A stretch of DNA of 64,000 nt from the NCBI GenBank assembly GCA_963971425.1, contig OZ020519.1, positions 822,028 through 886,027 on the forward strand, written 5' to 3'. Source of the DNA: Bryoerythrophyllum caledonicum. Lineage: Eukaryota; Streptophyta; Bryopsida; Pottiales; Pottiaceae. Positions within the stretch are counted from its first letter, which is position 1. The number at the start of each line of letters is the position of its first letter. The position numbers and the translations under genes are program-made. Positions 46,530-58,540 of the stretch are shown in pieces. The notes under the pieces were generated by a model. It was not told where the DNA came from. It worked only from the letters and a program-made list of their open reading frames with translations, and made no database searches.

Positions 46530-46927
46530 GAGAGAGGAGCACATACCAAACGTATTTCTAACCGTTGTCAACACAAGTGAACAACATGTGACGCGAAGAT
46601 TTGGCTGATACTCTACATCAATTACTCTGCTTCAAGCTCACTTTTGATATTAATCATACATATGATTTTTTTAGTATTGCTCTGGAAGTCATAGTTTTAA
46701 AGAAGACATGTTTAATTTTTAATTTTTTAATTTAGTAATATTTGTTTTTTTTTTTTGTGGATACAGCTGTTAGTGGTGAAAAGAAAATGTCAATGACAAG
46801 TATGGAAAACACACCAAGTTAATTTTTCCAGGTACTATATAGATGAGGTTTTGGTATGATTTGTTTATTGAATCAATTTAAATTGTGAATGTTTGTTGTG
46901 GCATCATTTATAATTAAAAAGTAGTAA
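46530..46927. other. AT-rich intergenic DNA
   Basis: No supported feature is present. Confidence 0.5.
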
Positions 46928-47315
46928 TTCTTCTTTTTTATCACAAGTTTTAAAATAGAGTATAATTATGGTGTGGAATTTGTGATATTCCATTCAAACA
47001 ATTTCATAGTGAAATGAACATTATAGTAAGAGGCATGCAAACAAACTACAAAAATATATTGTTTTCCCCTAGGGAGGCAAGAGAGTTTGTCAACTACCAT
47101 ATATTGTATCACATTCAAATTCTCTTGGTTGTTATACATAATATATGGAAAATTCTTATGCCTCCTTGGGGGAAAACATTATATTTCCATAGTTTGATTT
47201 TCATGCCTCACTCTATTGTTGTGTTCATTTCACTGTGAAATTGTTGGACATCGAATGTCACAAATTTCACATCATAATTGTACTAGATTTGAACTTGTGT
47301 TACTAAGTAAGAAAA
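46928..47315. mobile_element. Foldback (hairpin) MITE, ~390 bp
   Basis: The left arm (AGTATAATTATGGTGTGGAA.., CAATTTCATAGTGAAATGAA) is the inverse of the right arm (TTCATTTCACTGTGAAATTG.., CATCATAATTGTAC). An inner pair, GTTTTCCCCTAGGGAGGCA against TGCCTCCTTGGGGGAAAAC, continues the stem. Almost the whole element can fold into one hairpin. It is non-coding. Confidence 0.8.
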
Positions 47316-49104
47316 ACATATATTTTATTTGTATAAGTAATGTTACAACAAACCTTTTTCAACTTAATTTAATAAGTTGAATTTACATGACTATGCAACG
47401 ACCTTGAATTCATAAGTGATGTAATGACAATTCAAATTTCTTCTCTAAAATCCGAAAAGGGTATACACGTTGGTGGTACCTGGTCAATTGATGGTATTGG
47501 TTAGTCCTATCTTACTACAACTATAGTTGGAGGTATGCTTCTGTAGATGGAGGTATCATGGTCAACGATTGATAGATTAAATTTTAGAGAACCTTGTATC
47601 CTCCACTTAGGGTTAGGTGTTGACTCAACGGAGCTACGAGTTGGAGTTTTCAAGCATAAATTAGCACCATGTATTTCCATTTTGTAGATTTAAGAATTTA
47701 TTGTCTATCTTGTAAAACCATAGGTTAAACCCTACAGGACCAACTGTTTGTCCAAGGGATGAATCTTTTCACTTTGATTGAAATTATCATTCAATTTGTA
47801 CAATCAAACTTCACAAAATTTTTACCACATCATTTCATATAAGCTTAGAAGATCCTATGGCTATATTCTCAAAATATCCATTTTAGCAATTTATTATCGA
47901 TCGAGTAGAAACCCCTTCAATTACCTTGGTCTTTTAAAAGTTAAGGGAACTTATAGAATGTGACATAATATTGAAATATTAATCACTATTTCCTAAAAAT
48001 TATATGACATACTTCATCCATAACATTTATTAGCTAAATAAACTTTCACCTTTGAGATTGTGGCAAATCTGATCACACTAGAGTGTTCCTAAAATTATCT
48101 TGGATGGTCACAATAGAATGTTCCAAAAAGTATCTTGGATACTCTCCTATACTATCATCCTATAGCTAGTAATATACTTGATCAACTGAAAGGATCTAAA
48201 GCCATGGACAAACTGATTAAGGCGGAGGCACCCAATTCCGATCCGCCACCCAATTCTGATCAGTAGAGTATGCATGGCATGGTGTATGAAAATGGCAAAT
48301 GCATAAAATGGTGGATGAAGCGACCCAAAACCGATAAATCAAAATATGAAAACACTAGTCATTGTCGGCATTGGGTCATGAAGTGTGCAATTTTGGATTG
48401 CTCCACCTCAATTGAGCTCTCATAGGTGGCATCGCCTTGAAAGTCGAACAAGACGATCGACATTGGGTATCCTCCATGAGTTGGGTATCCATGGCATGTC
48501 TTCTCTCTTTTTACTCACTCTCAATTGTTGGCATTGGGCAAAGGTGGGCACTAAATCTCACCTACTCTACAGATTAATTATGGGCTTTGGTGGTTTTTGG
48601 GCTTTTAAATTCCATATCAATTCCAAATCTTTGAGAATAAATTTGAAAAAATATTTGTTGAGTTTCATTCCTAATTCCGCATCTTTCTACATAAATGTTT
48701 TTGACATACAATGTCATTTGAGTCCCCGACTGGCTTAAGTGATTGAAATTGGGTGCCTCTACCTTTGTCAAGTCATATTTAGGCCATGCTCCCTTTATGT
48801 ATGGAAAGTGTGGATGTATGGCGACTGTCATTCCTTGATGTATTGGGGCCCAATTAGCAACGGCCTACTAGCTATTGTGGCTACAAGGTTACTATAATTA
48901 ATTTTAAATCAAGCCTCTTATAAGCGTGTCCTCCATGAAATACACAAATTTCTCACCCTGCAAATATTTTCGTTTAAAAAATTTCGCTCTTCTTTTGCAG
49001 TTAGAAAAGGACATAGGGTTCTCAAAAAGTGCTGCAGCGGATTTTTTGGCTCACACAAGGTGGCCACCCTCTAAATTTTAGACTTTCAGGAAAAATCTAC
49101 TGTA
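47316..49104. other. AT-rich intergenic DNA
   Basis: No gene is seen. Near 48222 and 48745 the phrase AGGCACCCAATT occurs in opposite orientation, a weak hint of another inverted-repeat element. Confidence 0.45.
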
Positions 49105-50321
49105 CAGTACCAGGTAAGTCTCATTTGTCCATCCCTGATATGTTTCACCACTACACTGTTGCCAACTTTGACACCCTCTTGAGGGCTAAAAAATTGCCAA
49201 TTTACCATGAAATTTTTGGCACAAGATCATTTCTATGTTGACACCCTCCCTAAGGCTGATTTTTTTTAAAAAAAATTCCTGTGAAATTTTTGGCACAAGA
49301 TCACCTCTATGTTTACAACAAGTGTGCCAAATTTTAAGGCCCCATGATGAATACAAAAAAGGATATTCAAAATTGTTTCTTTTAGCTACATAAGTTGATA
49401 GATTTTGAAGATGGATGATTGGTATTCATCTTCTGGCTTTGAATTTTGCCACACATCTTATCAACTCAAAGATGATCATGTGCCAAAAATTTCATGGTCA
49501 ATTCACAAATTTTCAGACGTAGGGAGGGTGCCAAAGTTGGCAATAGTGAAATGGTTTCCCTTATTGTTTCTCACATCTACACATGCTGGTAGATTTAGAT
49601 TTGTTTATTTTCTTTTGTGGATCATTTGGTTTTGAAATGAAGCACATGTATAATCAACATAGAGATGGTCTCATGTCCAAAATCTCATGGGAAAAAATAA
49701 AAAATAGAATCCTTGGGAGGGTGTCAAAGTTGGCAGCAGTGAAATGTTTCTCACAAATTTACATGTTGGTGAATTTCAAAAATCTTTTGAGATATAGATA
49801 TTTTGGCCTTCAAATTTGGCACGCATGTGATCATCATAGAGGTAGTCGCATGACAAAAATTTCATGGGCAGAAACAAAAAAATCAATCCTTGGGAGTGTG
49901 TCAAAGTTGGCAAGGAGTGAAATGTTTCTCTCCACTACACATGGTGCTAGATTTTGAATTAGTTTTATTTGTGTGGATCTTTCGGACTTGTAATTATTCT
50001 CATGTGTAATCAACATAGAGATGGTCTCATGATAAAAATTCCATGGGCAAAAAAAATACTTTCAATCCGTGGGAGGGTGTCAAAGTTGGCAGCTGTGAAA
50101 CTTTTCTCATTTCTACACATGTTGGTAAATTTTGAATATCTTTTTTTGTATAGATCTCCTGGCCTTGAAATTTGGCACACATGTGGTCAACAAACAAGTG
50201 ATCTTGTGTCAAAAATTTCATGATAAATTGACAAATTTTCAGCCCTCAAGAGGGTGTCAAAGGGCAGCAGTGTAGTGTGGAAACGTATCAGGGGTGGACG
50301 AATGAGACTTGCCTGGAACTG
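49105..50321. mobile_element. Tc1-related foldback element, 1.2 kb, non-autonomous
   Basis: The left end TA|CAGTACCAGGTAAGTCTCAT is matched in inverse at 50321 (..CCTGGAACTG|TA). The arms go on through CACTACACTG..GCCAACTTTGACACCCTC and further copies of the sub-repeat that builds the Tc1 arms at 7.2-10 kb. There is no transposase. Ends of CAGT type with TA duplication fit Tc1/mariner, so the element may be mobilised in trans. Confidence 0.82.
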
Positions 50322-50496
50322 TACATGTACAATACACAGCTTGGTTCTAAATCTTGACCAGAAAATGACGCAGATCAGCTCACGAATGATGTCCCTACCC
50401 CCACGAATTCTCTTTACAAACTGGTCTCCGCCTACACTACTACTACCACAGGTAAAGAATTGCTCCACCGGTGAGACATGATTCTATCCATCTGCT

Positions 50497-52182
50497 TCAA
50501 TGAGGGTTTGAAGCTCGGAGTCTGAAATTGTCCACAAACCTCTCCTCGCCGAAAGGCACCTTCATGAACTCGGTGATGTACTCGGAGAACTTGACGGGGC
50601 GGTAGCGAGGCGGGTCCGAGCAGAACCTGGGCGCGGGGTGGATGGTGGTCTCCCATCCGGGCAGGAAGAAGTTGGAGATGCTCTTGCGTCCCGCGCCGGC
50701 CGTCACGCGGTGCACCACGCTCTTGTACCGCTCGTTGCTCAGCATCTGCACTCACCGACAAAACCATAATCATCAGCCGATCCTAGACAAGGCTGTAATT
50801 CAATTCCGGTGTAGAAGAAGGACGAGGCATGTTATTTTCCATAATCAGGGCCTGACGTCACCCTTCCTTCTGTGATTCTTGGTTGACAGGATTCAACCGT
50901 TGATGTTATGTACGCTGTTGGCCCTGATTGTGGATTAGATAGGAAGTGTTATGATAAGATCCAATCGTTGACGTTTCGTTCAGTGATGTGCGAGCAGCCT
51001 CGATTATGAACATAATATGTCACGCTCGACAAGATTATGGGCTTTCTTGAGTCCACTGGTGTACCTGGACTTGGTCGCCGATGTTGATGACGAAGGCGTC
51101 GGCGAGGGCGGGGATGGGCACCCAGAGCCCGTCCTTGAGCACTTGCAGGCCCGGGGTGCCGTCCTGCTGCACGATGGTGAGGACGCTGCCGTCGGCGTGC
51201 GAGCCGATGCCCATCACCAGGTCGGGTTGCGGGCACGGCGGGTAGTAGTTCATGCCCGTGCGCACCCCCGCCGCGTCCGCCTCGCCCAGCCGCTCCAGCA
51301 GGTACCCCGCGGGCAGCCCCGCGTGCCGCGACAGCGCCGACAGGATCAGGTGCGCCAGCTTCAGAATCTCGTCGCCGTATCTCGCCATCGTCTCACTGCA
51401 ACCACAAACGTACTCAACCGCATCAAAAAACATGCTCCAAGTTGCAACTGAGAAAGACAGTCAGTGTTGTGACATCGACATCGGCTTACTTGAAAGGCGC
51501 GGGGCGTTTGATGTCGAGTGGTTGGCGCTTGCGGTGCTCTTTGGTTGCGCTCCAGAACCCGAGGCGGTCCACCCAGTCCACTCGGGCGCCCTCATCCACT
51601 GCAAACCGGCGGCCGTAGCCGATTCCGGAGCTCGTCTTCATGGAGTAGAGCTCCTTCTCTTCCATTGGCAGGGCGAAGAACTCGCAGCACATCTGCATCG
51701 CGTCTTGCATCAACGCTGCCGGAATGCCGTGGTTGATGACCTGTACATTCAAGTGTTTGTCAATATTCACCCTGCGCAAATGAAATTGTGACTATTTCAG
51801 GATGACTAAAGACTGTTTGTACCTGGAGGAATCCCCATTCCTCGCAGGCGCGGCCGATTTCGCCCACGACCTTGCCGGCGCCGTTCTCCTGGTGGATATA
51901 CGCCATATCGATGACGGGGATCGGGAGCGTGCAAGGGAGGTTTGCGGTCTGGGTGGCGGATGCGCGATGATGCTCGGGAAGGACGTACTCCTGCGGGACC
52001 ATCTTGAGTCCCTTTTCCACCATGCTCTGCACCATCTCCGAGGTGTCGACCTTGACTGGAATCTCGGCTCCCTTTTGCGCTCCATCGTAATGCTCGAAAT
52101 CCCTATTTGTGACTTCTCTCAACGGCGATACTGGTACTGCCATTGCCACCCGAATCTGAACGCTAGAACGACGCTCTGACAA
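50497..52182 (-). CDS. 2-oxoglutarate/Fe(II)-dependent dioxygenase (DOXC class)
   Basis: Four minus-strand exons (51823-52182, 51490-51740, 51065-51395, 50497-50745) splice in frame to about 396 residues, or 383 from the second Met (MAVPVSPLREV). The DIOX_N domain begins near IPVIDMAYIH and includes GRACEEWGFLQVINHGIP. The catalytic domain has MNYYPPCPQPDLVMGIGSHAD, then VVHRV and RKSIS. These are the iron ligands H-x-D..H and the 2-oxoglutarate-binding R-x-S, all intact. The family makes hydroxylated or desaturated specialised metabolites such as flavonoids, alkaloids or hormone derivatives. The substrate cannot be read from sequence. The last exon is complete, ending ..RLRASNPH. Confidence 0.93.
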
Positions 52183-54022
52183 TCACCGATCAAACCCTCT
52201 TAAACCTCACTGATTGTTAAACCTCCCAAGCAAATCTCATGGCTGAACCGGAGAGATTCCTCCAACTCATCAAACCTCTCAACCTCTGTCTACATCAAAT
52301 CCTCTCCACAATGCTCCGACAGGCTGCCCGAGCTCACTTGACCAATATTTATGAACTTACTCTTCATTGGATCAGAAAGCTTACTGTCAATTTTAAACCT
52401 ATGACACAAGATTAACGAGTATTAACTCTCCGAGTCGAATTCCTTGATCAGCTCTCCGAAAGTCACTCAATCAACTCAGACTGAACTGATCAGCTTTTGA
52501 TTGCCACCACCAGTCAACAACTAGAACAACCAGACGTAACTCGCGTCAATACTATTACACGAACGTCGACATTAGACGATAGATCACTACACCACCAAGT
52601 GCAGATGGGAATGAGACAGACATTCGACGTCGCCTAGCTGCACAATGCACGCCAACTTTGTGAATAGCTGGACGTACGAACAACCACGTTAAATAGAGGA
52701 TGATCCAGAATCGACAAACGGAAGTCAATTGATGCCGATCCCACTCATAGACCCGTTCGAGCGCAAGCAAAACAGTACCGACGCGTTGAATACCAAGTCG
52801 ATCAACCGAATTCGGAATCAAGTATAGTGAACAGCGCGATGCGGTTACAACAACTTCACGCAGTACCCGTCACTTACCAAATGATACCGGTCCTATATCA
52901 GGGCAAAATCACGTAGATGCCCTGTAGTTACCCGGTGCATGCACAGGTGAAGGTGAGGCGGGTCCGTTCTGTGGAGGTTGGGGACGTCTGGGGACCGAGC
53001 CCGGGATGTTGGAGTCGGCAATGCTGTATTGTGATTACCGCCATCCGATGACGTGGTAGTATGAACGGTGGTTTTCCTGTGGTGGTTTTGACTGGTTTTG
53101 GAGGTATAGTCAACCTCCTTTACAATGGATCTCCATATTTGACTGCTATGCTACCCGCGGGCCGCGTAGCAATGCGGGCAGCTGCGACTTGGAATTTCGG
53201 AGCGGAGTGATACCCCGCCCCGATACCCACCCCCAATATCCACCACACTCCTCGTCGTCCTCCGCCCTCTCAAGTTCAAGCGAGACCAGGTTTAGGGTGC
53301 GGAAGGCGAATCAGGCTACGCGGCGGTGGGTACAGCGATGAGGAGAGCGGCAGGTACGGGTTGAAGAAGAACTCCGATGGCGATGGCATCCTGACGAGTT
53401 TGGGAAGAGCACCGGCATCGACGACGAGGCGAAAGTTCACCACCGCCGCCGCCGCCGCCTCCTCACGCTGATGGCGGAGGTGACTTGCGGGAGATGTGCC
53501 GGAGTGCTGGAAATCGCCATATTCGCGGCGTACCAGGCACCTCAACAAGGACGACGAGAAGGCCAGCGGAGGGGAGGACACCAATGCTGCTAACCCTAAA
53601 ACCTGGAGTCCTGCTCCTGGTGCTTAATCCTCGTGGACTCGAAGTTTCTCTGAATCCTCGTTGACCCGAAGTTACTCTTAATCCTTGCTGACTCGAAGTT
53701 TTTCATAACTTTGTTGGGATATTACGACTCCAATTCTCGTTGCTCGCTTTAACCTATACATGTATCTCCATTATTTTGGAGCTTTCTGCTTGTCTGTCCA
53801 AATTGTCGAGTCACCTGCTCTCTCTTTTTAACCAAGATAGATATGAGATTTAGTTCATAGATATAATCTAGTTCAGAGGTTGAGTATTCTAGAATCGTAC
53901 TTGTTCAAGGAGGTGGCGATACTGTGCTCAAGTGTGATATTGTGCTCAATTTTTTATTTGTTACTTCTTTCAGGCAGTACTGAACTTATTATTTTGGGCC
54001 TTCCAGATGCACAAAATAACCA
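52183..54022. other. 5' flank of the dioxygenase gene and intergenic DNA
   Basis: No supported gene is present. A GCC-repeat (CACCGCCGCCGCCGCCGCC) lies near 53439. The phrase ATCCTCGT(G/T)GAC.CGAAGTT recurs three times at 53625-53700. Confidence 0.5.
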
Positions 54023-54364
54023 TCACCGAAACTCCTGCTGCGCTTGCAGCTCCCGCAGCCGTGCATTTGAGGTCGGTTGCACGTCAGGCACCTTTCCTTT
54101 GCCTTTATCGCTGGGGTAGACGTGCATGTCTTCCCATCTCTTGGTCCGCCACTCCTCAACGTGCCACCCAGCAGCGTCACCTCCGTCACTGCTCTCTTGT
54201 GCCTTCCGTGGCGAACGCAGCCGCTTGGAAACCCTCTTCTTTGTCATCCTAACGTGCCGGGCTGGCCACTCCACAAATGCCTCCAAATGCTTCTGCAACA
54301 ACTGCATACATACTTTTAGACGTCCATAGCAACATTCACGTGAAATATTCAAAGGACTCAGCAA
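54023..54364 (-). CDS. Hypothetical basic protein fragment
   Basis: This minus-strand frame of up to 113 residues probably begins after an acceptor-like TGTATGCAG at about 54300. It contains LQKHLEAFVEWPARHVRMTK, an RVSKRLRSPRK stretch and later WHVEEWRTKRWEDMHVYPSD. The composition looks coding, but no start, partner exon or family is evident. It may be a transposon-derived exon. Confidence 0.25.
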   Translation of the reverse strand: MLSPLNISRECCYGRLKVCMQLLQKHLEAFVEWPARHVRMTKKRVSKRLRSPRKAQESSDGGDAAGWHVEEWRTKRWEDMHVYPSDKGKGKVPDVQPTSNARLRELQAQQEFR

Positions 54365-54519
54365 ACTTCACAGATCATTAGGAAATCGAATAAATGTTCA
54401 TAGCACAGAAGGGTCCACAAAAACTCCTCGTATACAAAGGACCGTGCGCACTTTCTGACAACAATGACATATCAACAGGGAACGACAAATCACATGAAGA
54501 ATCATTCCTACGTTAGACA

Positions 54520-54575
54520 TCTACTTAGACATCCAGTTAGACATCGACTTTGACAGTGTCTTAGACATTGACGTT
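54520..54575 (+). repeat. 12-bp-period repeat TTAGACATC(N)3, locus 1
   Basis: GTTAGACATCTACTTAGACA and the next bases give four to five units of TTAGACATC with a three-base variable part. The same unit recurs near 55.93 kb and, inverted, near 57.2 kb. Confidence 0.8.
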
Positions 54576-55316
54576 TTCTTTCTAGATAAGAAGTCGACCA
54601 TCTTCACACAGTATCACCAAATTGAAAGACATCAAACAGCAACTGCACCAGCGCATTCAAGAACATCAGATTGCAATCGTATCGGACGAAAATCGACATA
54701 GCTTCAACGGCACCGAGTTACAATTGAGTTGCCATCCGATGATGCAACGGAGGGCACTTACAGGACCAAATTGCGCCCATGATGGTGCTCCTCTCTAGCA
54801 CTAGAAACTACTACAACCGAGACACTAAATTGATAGCATGAACAGATTTACATCACATGCAACGACAACCAGCACGAAAAACAAATTTATACAAAATTCT
54901 GCGTATCAGCAAAAGTCACGAACACATGCAAGCAGCATGCACTGCGCACTGTATGCACTCCTAAGAGAGCCTCAGACCTCTCACGCCGCGCCTCGAACAG
55001 CCGCACGAGCTCTGGCGGTCAGAGCATCTAGGATACAAGTAACCCCAATGCCGGAGTAGACAGCATGTGAGACACCGTCTTCGTCATCCCCGCACGGGAG
55101 ACGCCGCCAGTCATTCATTCGCGGGGACCCATGACCGCTGGTTCATGAATAGTGTCGCAAGAGGCCCATTACCGGGACACCTCAGGCCGATACTCTACCA
55201 TCTTTGACTGATCATATGTCTGAGGTCACCGCCTCTGACCCAGGCGCCGAGACCCTCCACCATACACACCGACATCCATCACCCACAGAGAAAGCCCAAT
55301 TCTCCAAGCGAAATAT

Positions 55317-55766
55317 TCAAGCAGCAAGGTGCATATTGCAGCCATGGAAGAGGTCGCAGTGGAGCGTGTAGGCCAGGTGCAGTGAGAAAGTTCCAAGTGA
55401 CACATGGGATGTGTAATTTCGAAATTTATTTCTGGGTTCTAGTGTCCATACCTTGTGAGCATTCCGTTTGGGGGCTGGAGCAGTCAAGAGTGCCGTGGAA
55501 GCTTCCACTTCCAGTTGACAAAGTGTTTGGGCAGGTTGAAGAAGCCGTGCACTCCGTCGCAGTTGGATCTTGGAACTTGCATGAGTCTCGTTCATTGTTG
55601 CTGTAGGACGAGTGACTCTTGCAATTTGTTCTACAAAGTTGCTGAAAATGTGTAGAGCTGCATCTGTCACCTCCGACCCTGGCACTTCCTCTGGTACAGT
55701 GTATCTAGATCCTACTCTTCTATTGTGCTCAAGGAATTGTGTAGTTACTCCCATGTTTGAATGCAA
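55317..55766 (-). CDS. Hypothetical reading frame
   Basis: This is a 149-residue minus-strand frame. The part that looks coding is ~residues 10-90 (NRRVGSRYTVPEEVPGSEV, ALHIFSNFVEQIARVTRPTA, RRSARLLQPAQTL). No domain is recognised and no intron structure could be fixed. Confidence 0.25.
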   Translation of the reverse strand: MHSNMGVTTQFLEHNRRVGSRYTVPEEVPGSEVTDAALHIFSNFVEQIARVTRPTATMNETHASSKIQLRRSARLLQPAQTLCQLEVEASTALLTAPAPKRNAHKVWTLEPRNKFRNYTSHVSLGTFSLHLAYTLHCDLFHGCNMHLAA

Positions 55767-55924
55767 AGAAATGGACTACATTAGGGTTTATGAGTACCCC
55801 TTGATAGCAAGTGGGAGTCCTATGTGCGCACGGCTCCTTTCTCTGTAGTGTGCTTCTCGTACCTAAAGTTGGGGAGCCACGTGGAATAGGGGCTGGTGTA
55901 CGTTATGGGACAGACCTATAATTT

Positions 55925-56035
55925 GTAGACATCAATGTAGACATTAATGTAGACATCCCCTTAGACATCCAACTAGACATCCACCTAGACATCCCTATGG
56001 ACATCATTGTAGACATCACCCTGGACATCCGAACC
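55925..56035 (+). repeat. 12-bp-period repeat TAGACATC(N)4, locus 2
   Basis: TAGACATC or TGGACATC recurs about nine times at 12-base spacing, with variable bases between. Confidence 0.9.
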
Positions 56036-56210
56036 TCTCTGGAGACATTGAGAGGTCGGAAGTTTGGTACCTACATGTAAACGTCGTCACAGTAGGCACA
56101 GTCAACATGTGATTTAATGTCTTTAGTCGTATGTAAGAACATTCCTGACGTCTTATGTAACAGTGGGGAAGAGTTGCGAAGCAAACTGGAATGAAAATGA
56201 TAAGTATGGG

Positions 56211-56385
56211 TACTACAAGAAAATTAGGGTGTTTAGCAACATTTTGAAAAATTCCTAAGCAATGCCTAGGGGCTTGCTTTGTACATAAAATCACGCTACA
56301 ACTGTTGCTTTTACAAAAAGCAAGCCCCTAGGCGTTGCTTAGGAATTTTTCAAAACGTTGCTAAACACCCTATTTTCTTGTAGTG
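56211..56385. mobile_element. CACTA-type MITE, 175 bp
   Basis: The ends are TACTACAAGAAAATTAGGGT and the inverse of CACTACAAGAAAATAGGGTG. The plant CACTA (En/Spm) terminus is CACTACAAGAAA. A 3-bp target duplication GGG flanks it (56208-56210 and 56386-56388). The arms pair over ~70 bp (AAAAATTCCTAAGCAA.GCCTAGGGGCTTGCTTT) around a short loop. It is non-coding. Confidence 0.93.
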
Positions 56386-56759
56386 GGGAAAGGGGAAAAA
56401 ATAAATTTTAATACTTCAGCATGTATCCGCTGAAAATACTCATATGGTGATAGCTTATGAGAAAGTGAATTCTAAAATCTCTTCCCCGAGCTGTACTGCT
56501 ACCATATATGTATACAAGTATATTACAGTTCCAAATAATGAAGGCAGTTGTCGAAAGAAGCGTACACGATGTGATGGACTTACATATACATAGACACTGT
56601 AAATTGTAATGAATACCAATGCATTCTATGTACACGGCGTCCAGAAGTTTTAAGTACTGATTTAATCTATATCAGTATACCATGTGGACATTTCTCATGT
56701 GTAAATGAGGATAGATTTCTCAAAGACCATGACTTTTATGTGCACTATGTGTATGGTCA

Positions 56760-57032
56760 TTGACAGTGGACGATGTTTACAATGCATTAGTTGGGGACGT
56801 TTCTGAGGATGTCATTGTCAATGTCCTTGTAGACGTCTGTACTGGAAAAGATAAATTTCACGCAAGTGTGATACTGTGCTCAATTGTCAGTAACGCCTCT
56901 GCAACCGAACTGATTTGCAGATGCAACGTCATTGTTCGAAATCCGTCAAGCCTTGTAATTGCCCTTGAGTGGACTGTGGACGTGATAAGTAGGGCTGCCC
57001 AAAACCATCGTGCACGTGTCCGTTGTAGGTGA
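56760..57032 (+). CDS. Hypothetical short frame rich in DV pairs
   Basis: This is a 90-residue plus-strand frame with VDDVYNALVGDVSEDVIVNV. Its first half overlaps a decayed stretch of the 12-bp-period GATGTC repeat, which can create DV-rich frames by itself. The coding status is doubtful. Confidence 0.2.
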   Translation: MTVDDVYNALVGDVSEDVIVNVLVDVCTGKDKFHASVILCSIVSNASATELICRCNVIVRNPSSLVIALEWTVDVISRAAQNHRARVRCR

Positions 57033-57372
57033 AGCGGACGTTGGGCTTGGATTTTGCCGTGCGCAAACAACGCTTACATTGCATTTGCCAGTGGAAGAAG
57101 GGTCGAGTGCTGCCTAGCTGGATGTGCAAATGTAAAATCAAAGACACTTGATTTCTGGTAAGTGTCCATCATACCTATGAGCTACCTGCGGACGTCGACG
57201 GGGATGTCATCGTAGATGTCTCTGTAGACATATTTAGCGATATTATTCCGTTACCTGTAACATCATCGGTGCTATTACGTGAGCCTGTAACCCCGTCGCA
57301 TGTACCCGCCCATGTACATCCCATTGCATGTGTCGCGATTACAGGACCTGTAAGCCGTGTCTCTGTGTCAGC

Positions 57373-57702
57373 ATGGCGTTGGATGCGGAGGCATGCTCAG
57401 ATGTGGAATCCGTGGGAGAGTGCGATCATCCGTATGGCACATATCCATTTGAAGAATATGATGCACAGCATGCCGCGTACTTGCAGCGGCTAGTGCTTCT
57501 GCATAGCGAACACATGTATTTATACGAGCTTGGATTGATGAACACCACTGATTTCTTACCTGAGACCGTGGATGATGTGTACCACAAAAACATGCACAGC
57601 ATGTCATGGTTCTACGAGGGTTGTTATCCGTTTGACACTTGGGAGGACAACTATGACCAGTGGTTGTATGACCAAGTTTGTCTAACAATGATTGCGGAAT
57701 AG
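57373..57702 (+). CDS. Hypothetical acidic 109-residue protein
   Basis: Start ATG at 57373 (MALDAEACSDVESV); the frame is also open upstream. The protein is acidic and aromatic-rich, with coding-like composition: HPYGTYPFEEYDAQHAAYLQ, LLHSEHMYLYELGLM, WFYEGCYPFDTWEDNYDQWL. No signal peptide or membrane segment is seen, and I recognise no family. It may be a last exon of a longer gene or a captured fragment. Confidence 0.4.
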   Translation: MALDAEACSDVESVGECDHPYGTYPFEEYDAQHAAYLQRLVLLHSEHMYLYELGLMNTTDFLPETVDDVYHKNMHSMSWFYEGCYPFDTWEDNYDQWLYDQVCLTMIAE

Positions 57703-57719
57703 TGTATCGCGTCACCTTG

Positions 57720-58540
57720 CAGGCATTCTAAGCGCATCACAGTACATAGAATAAACTTAGTGATAGCACGGCGCTAGTTTTGAAGATATCAATACCATCT
57801 GTACAGAGCATGCAGATTTGTAATGGCATGTTCATGGTTTATCCATGTCTATGTGAAGACATGCTTGTATCTGTTGCACTAAATAAGATATAGCTTGACA
57901 ACAATTGATGTCCAAATATAAGGTCAAACTAAAAAACAACTATTATAGATAAAACATGTACCATCAATGTAAGTTGTTTTTTTAATTTTCTTCCCGCTTT
58001 TTGCCAATATCATCTTGTCTTTTCCTTTTAATTTCTTCAATGCGCCAACTCTTTGTAGATGAAAAATCATTTTCCAAATTAGCTTTTGATTTCTTTGAAC
58101 AAAGGATGGATATCTCCCATCTACTTATTGTTATAAGGTCTCCCATGCATTTTTGGACATAATCAACTTTCAAAATCTATACATTTTACATCAAGTATAA
58201 AAATGTAGTAAAACTTGTTGGAAAAAATGGTCCTACTTGTCTAATTTGTGTAGTAAAAAGTTCACATGAACTCAAGTATGTAAATGCAAAAATGTAAATC
58301 GAAAAATAAAATTTATCCATTATATATGCATTATGTACTATATATACCTACTATTCACTTTAAATACCCATTATTTATTTCATATACGTGTTATTGTCTT
58401 TAGATAACTATCATTTATTTTATGTACCTGAGGTAGTATATTGTGTAGTTTCAATATGTTGGAAATTATGGTTTTGTTTTTTCTATTTTTGATACATAAT
58501 AAAATTTTAAAACTCAATAAGCCAAATTTGAATAAAATGT
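57720..58540. other. AT-rich intergenic DNA
   Basis: No supported gene or repeat is present. Confidence 0.5.

Noticed and set aside
51017..52179. Plus-strand frames over the dioxygenase gene
   Set aside because: They are shadows of the GC-rich minus-strand exons, which carry the catalytic residues.
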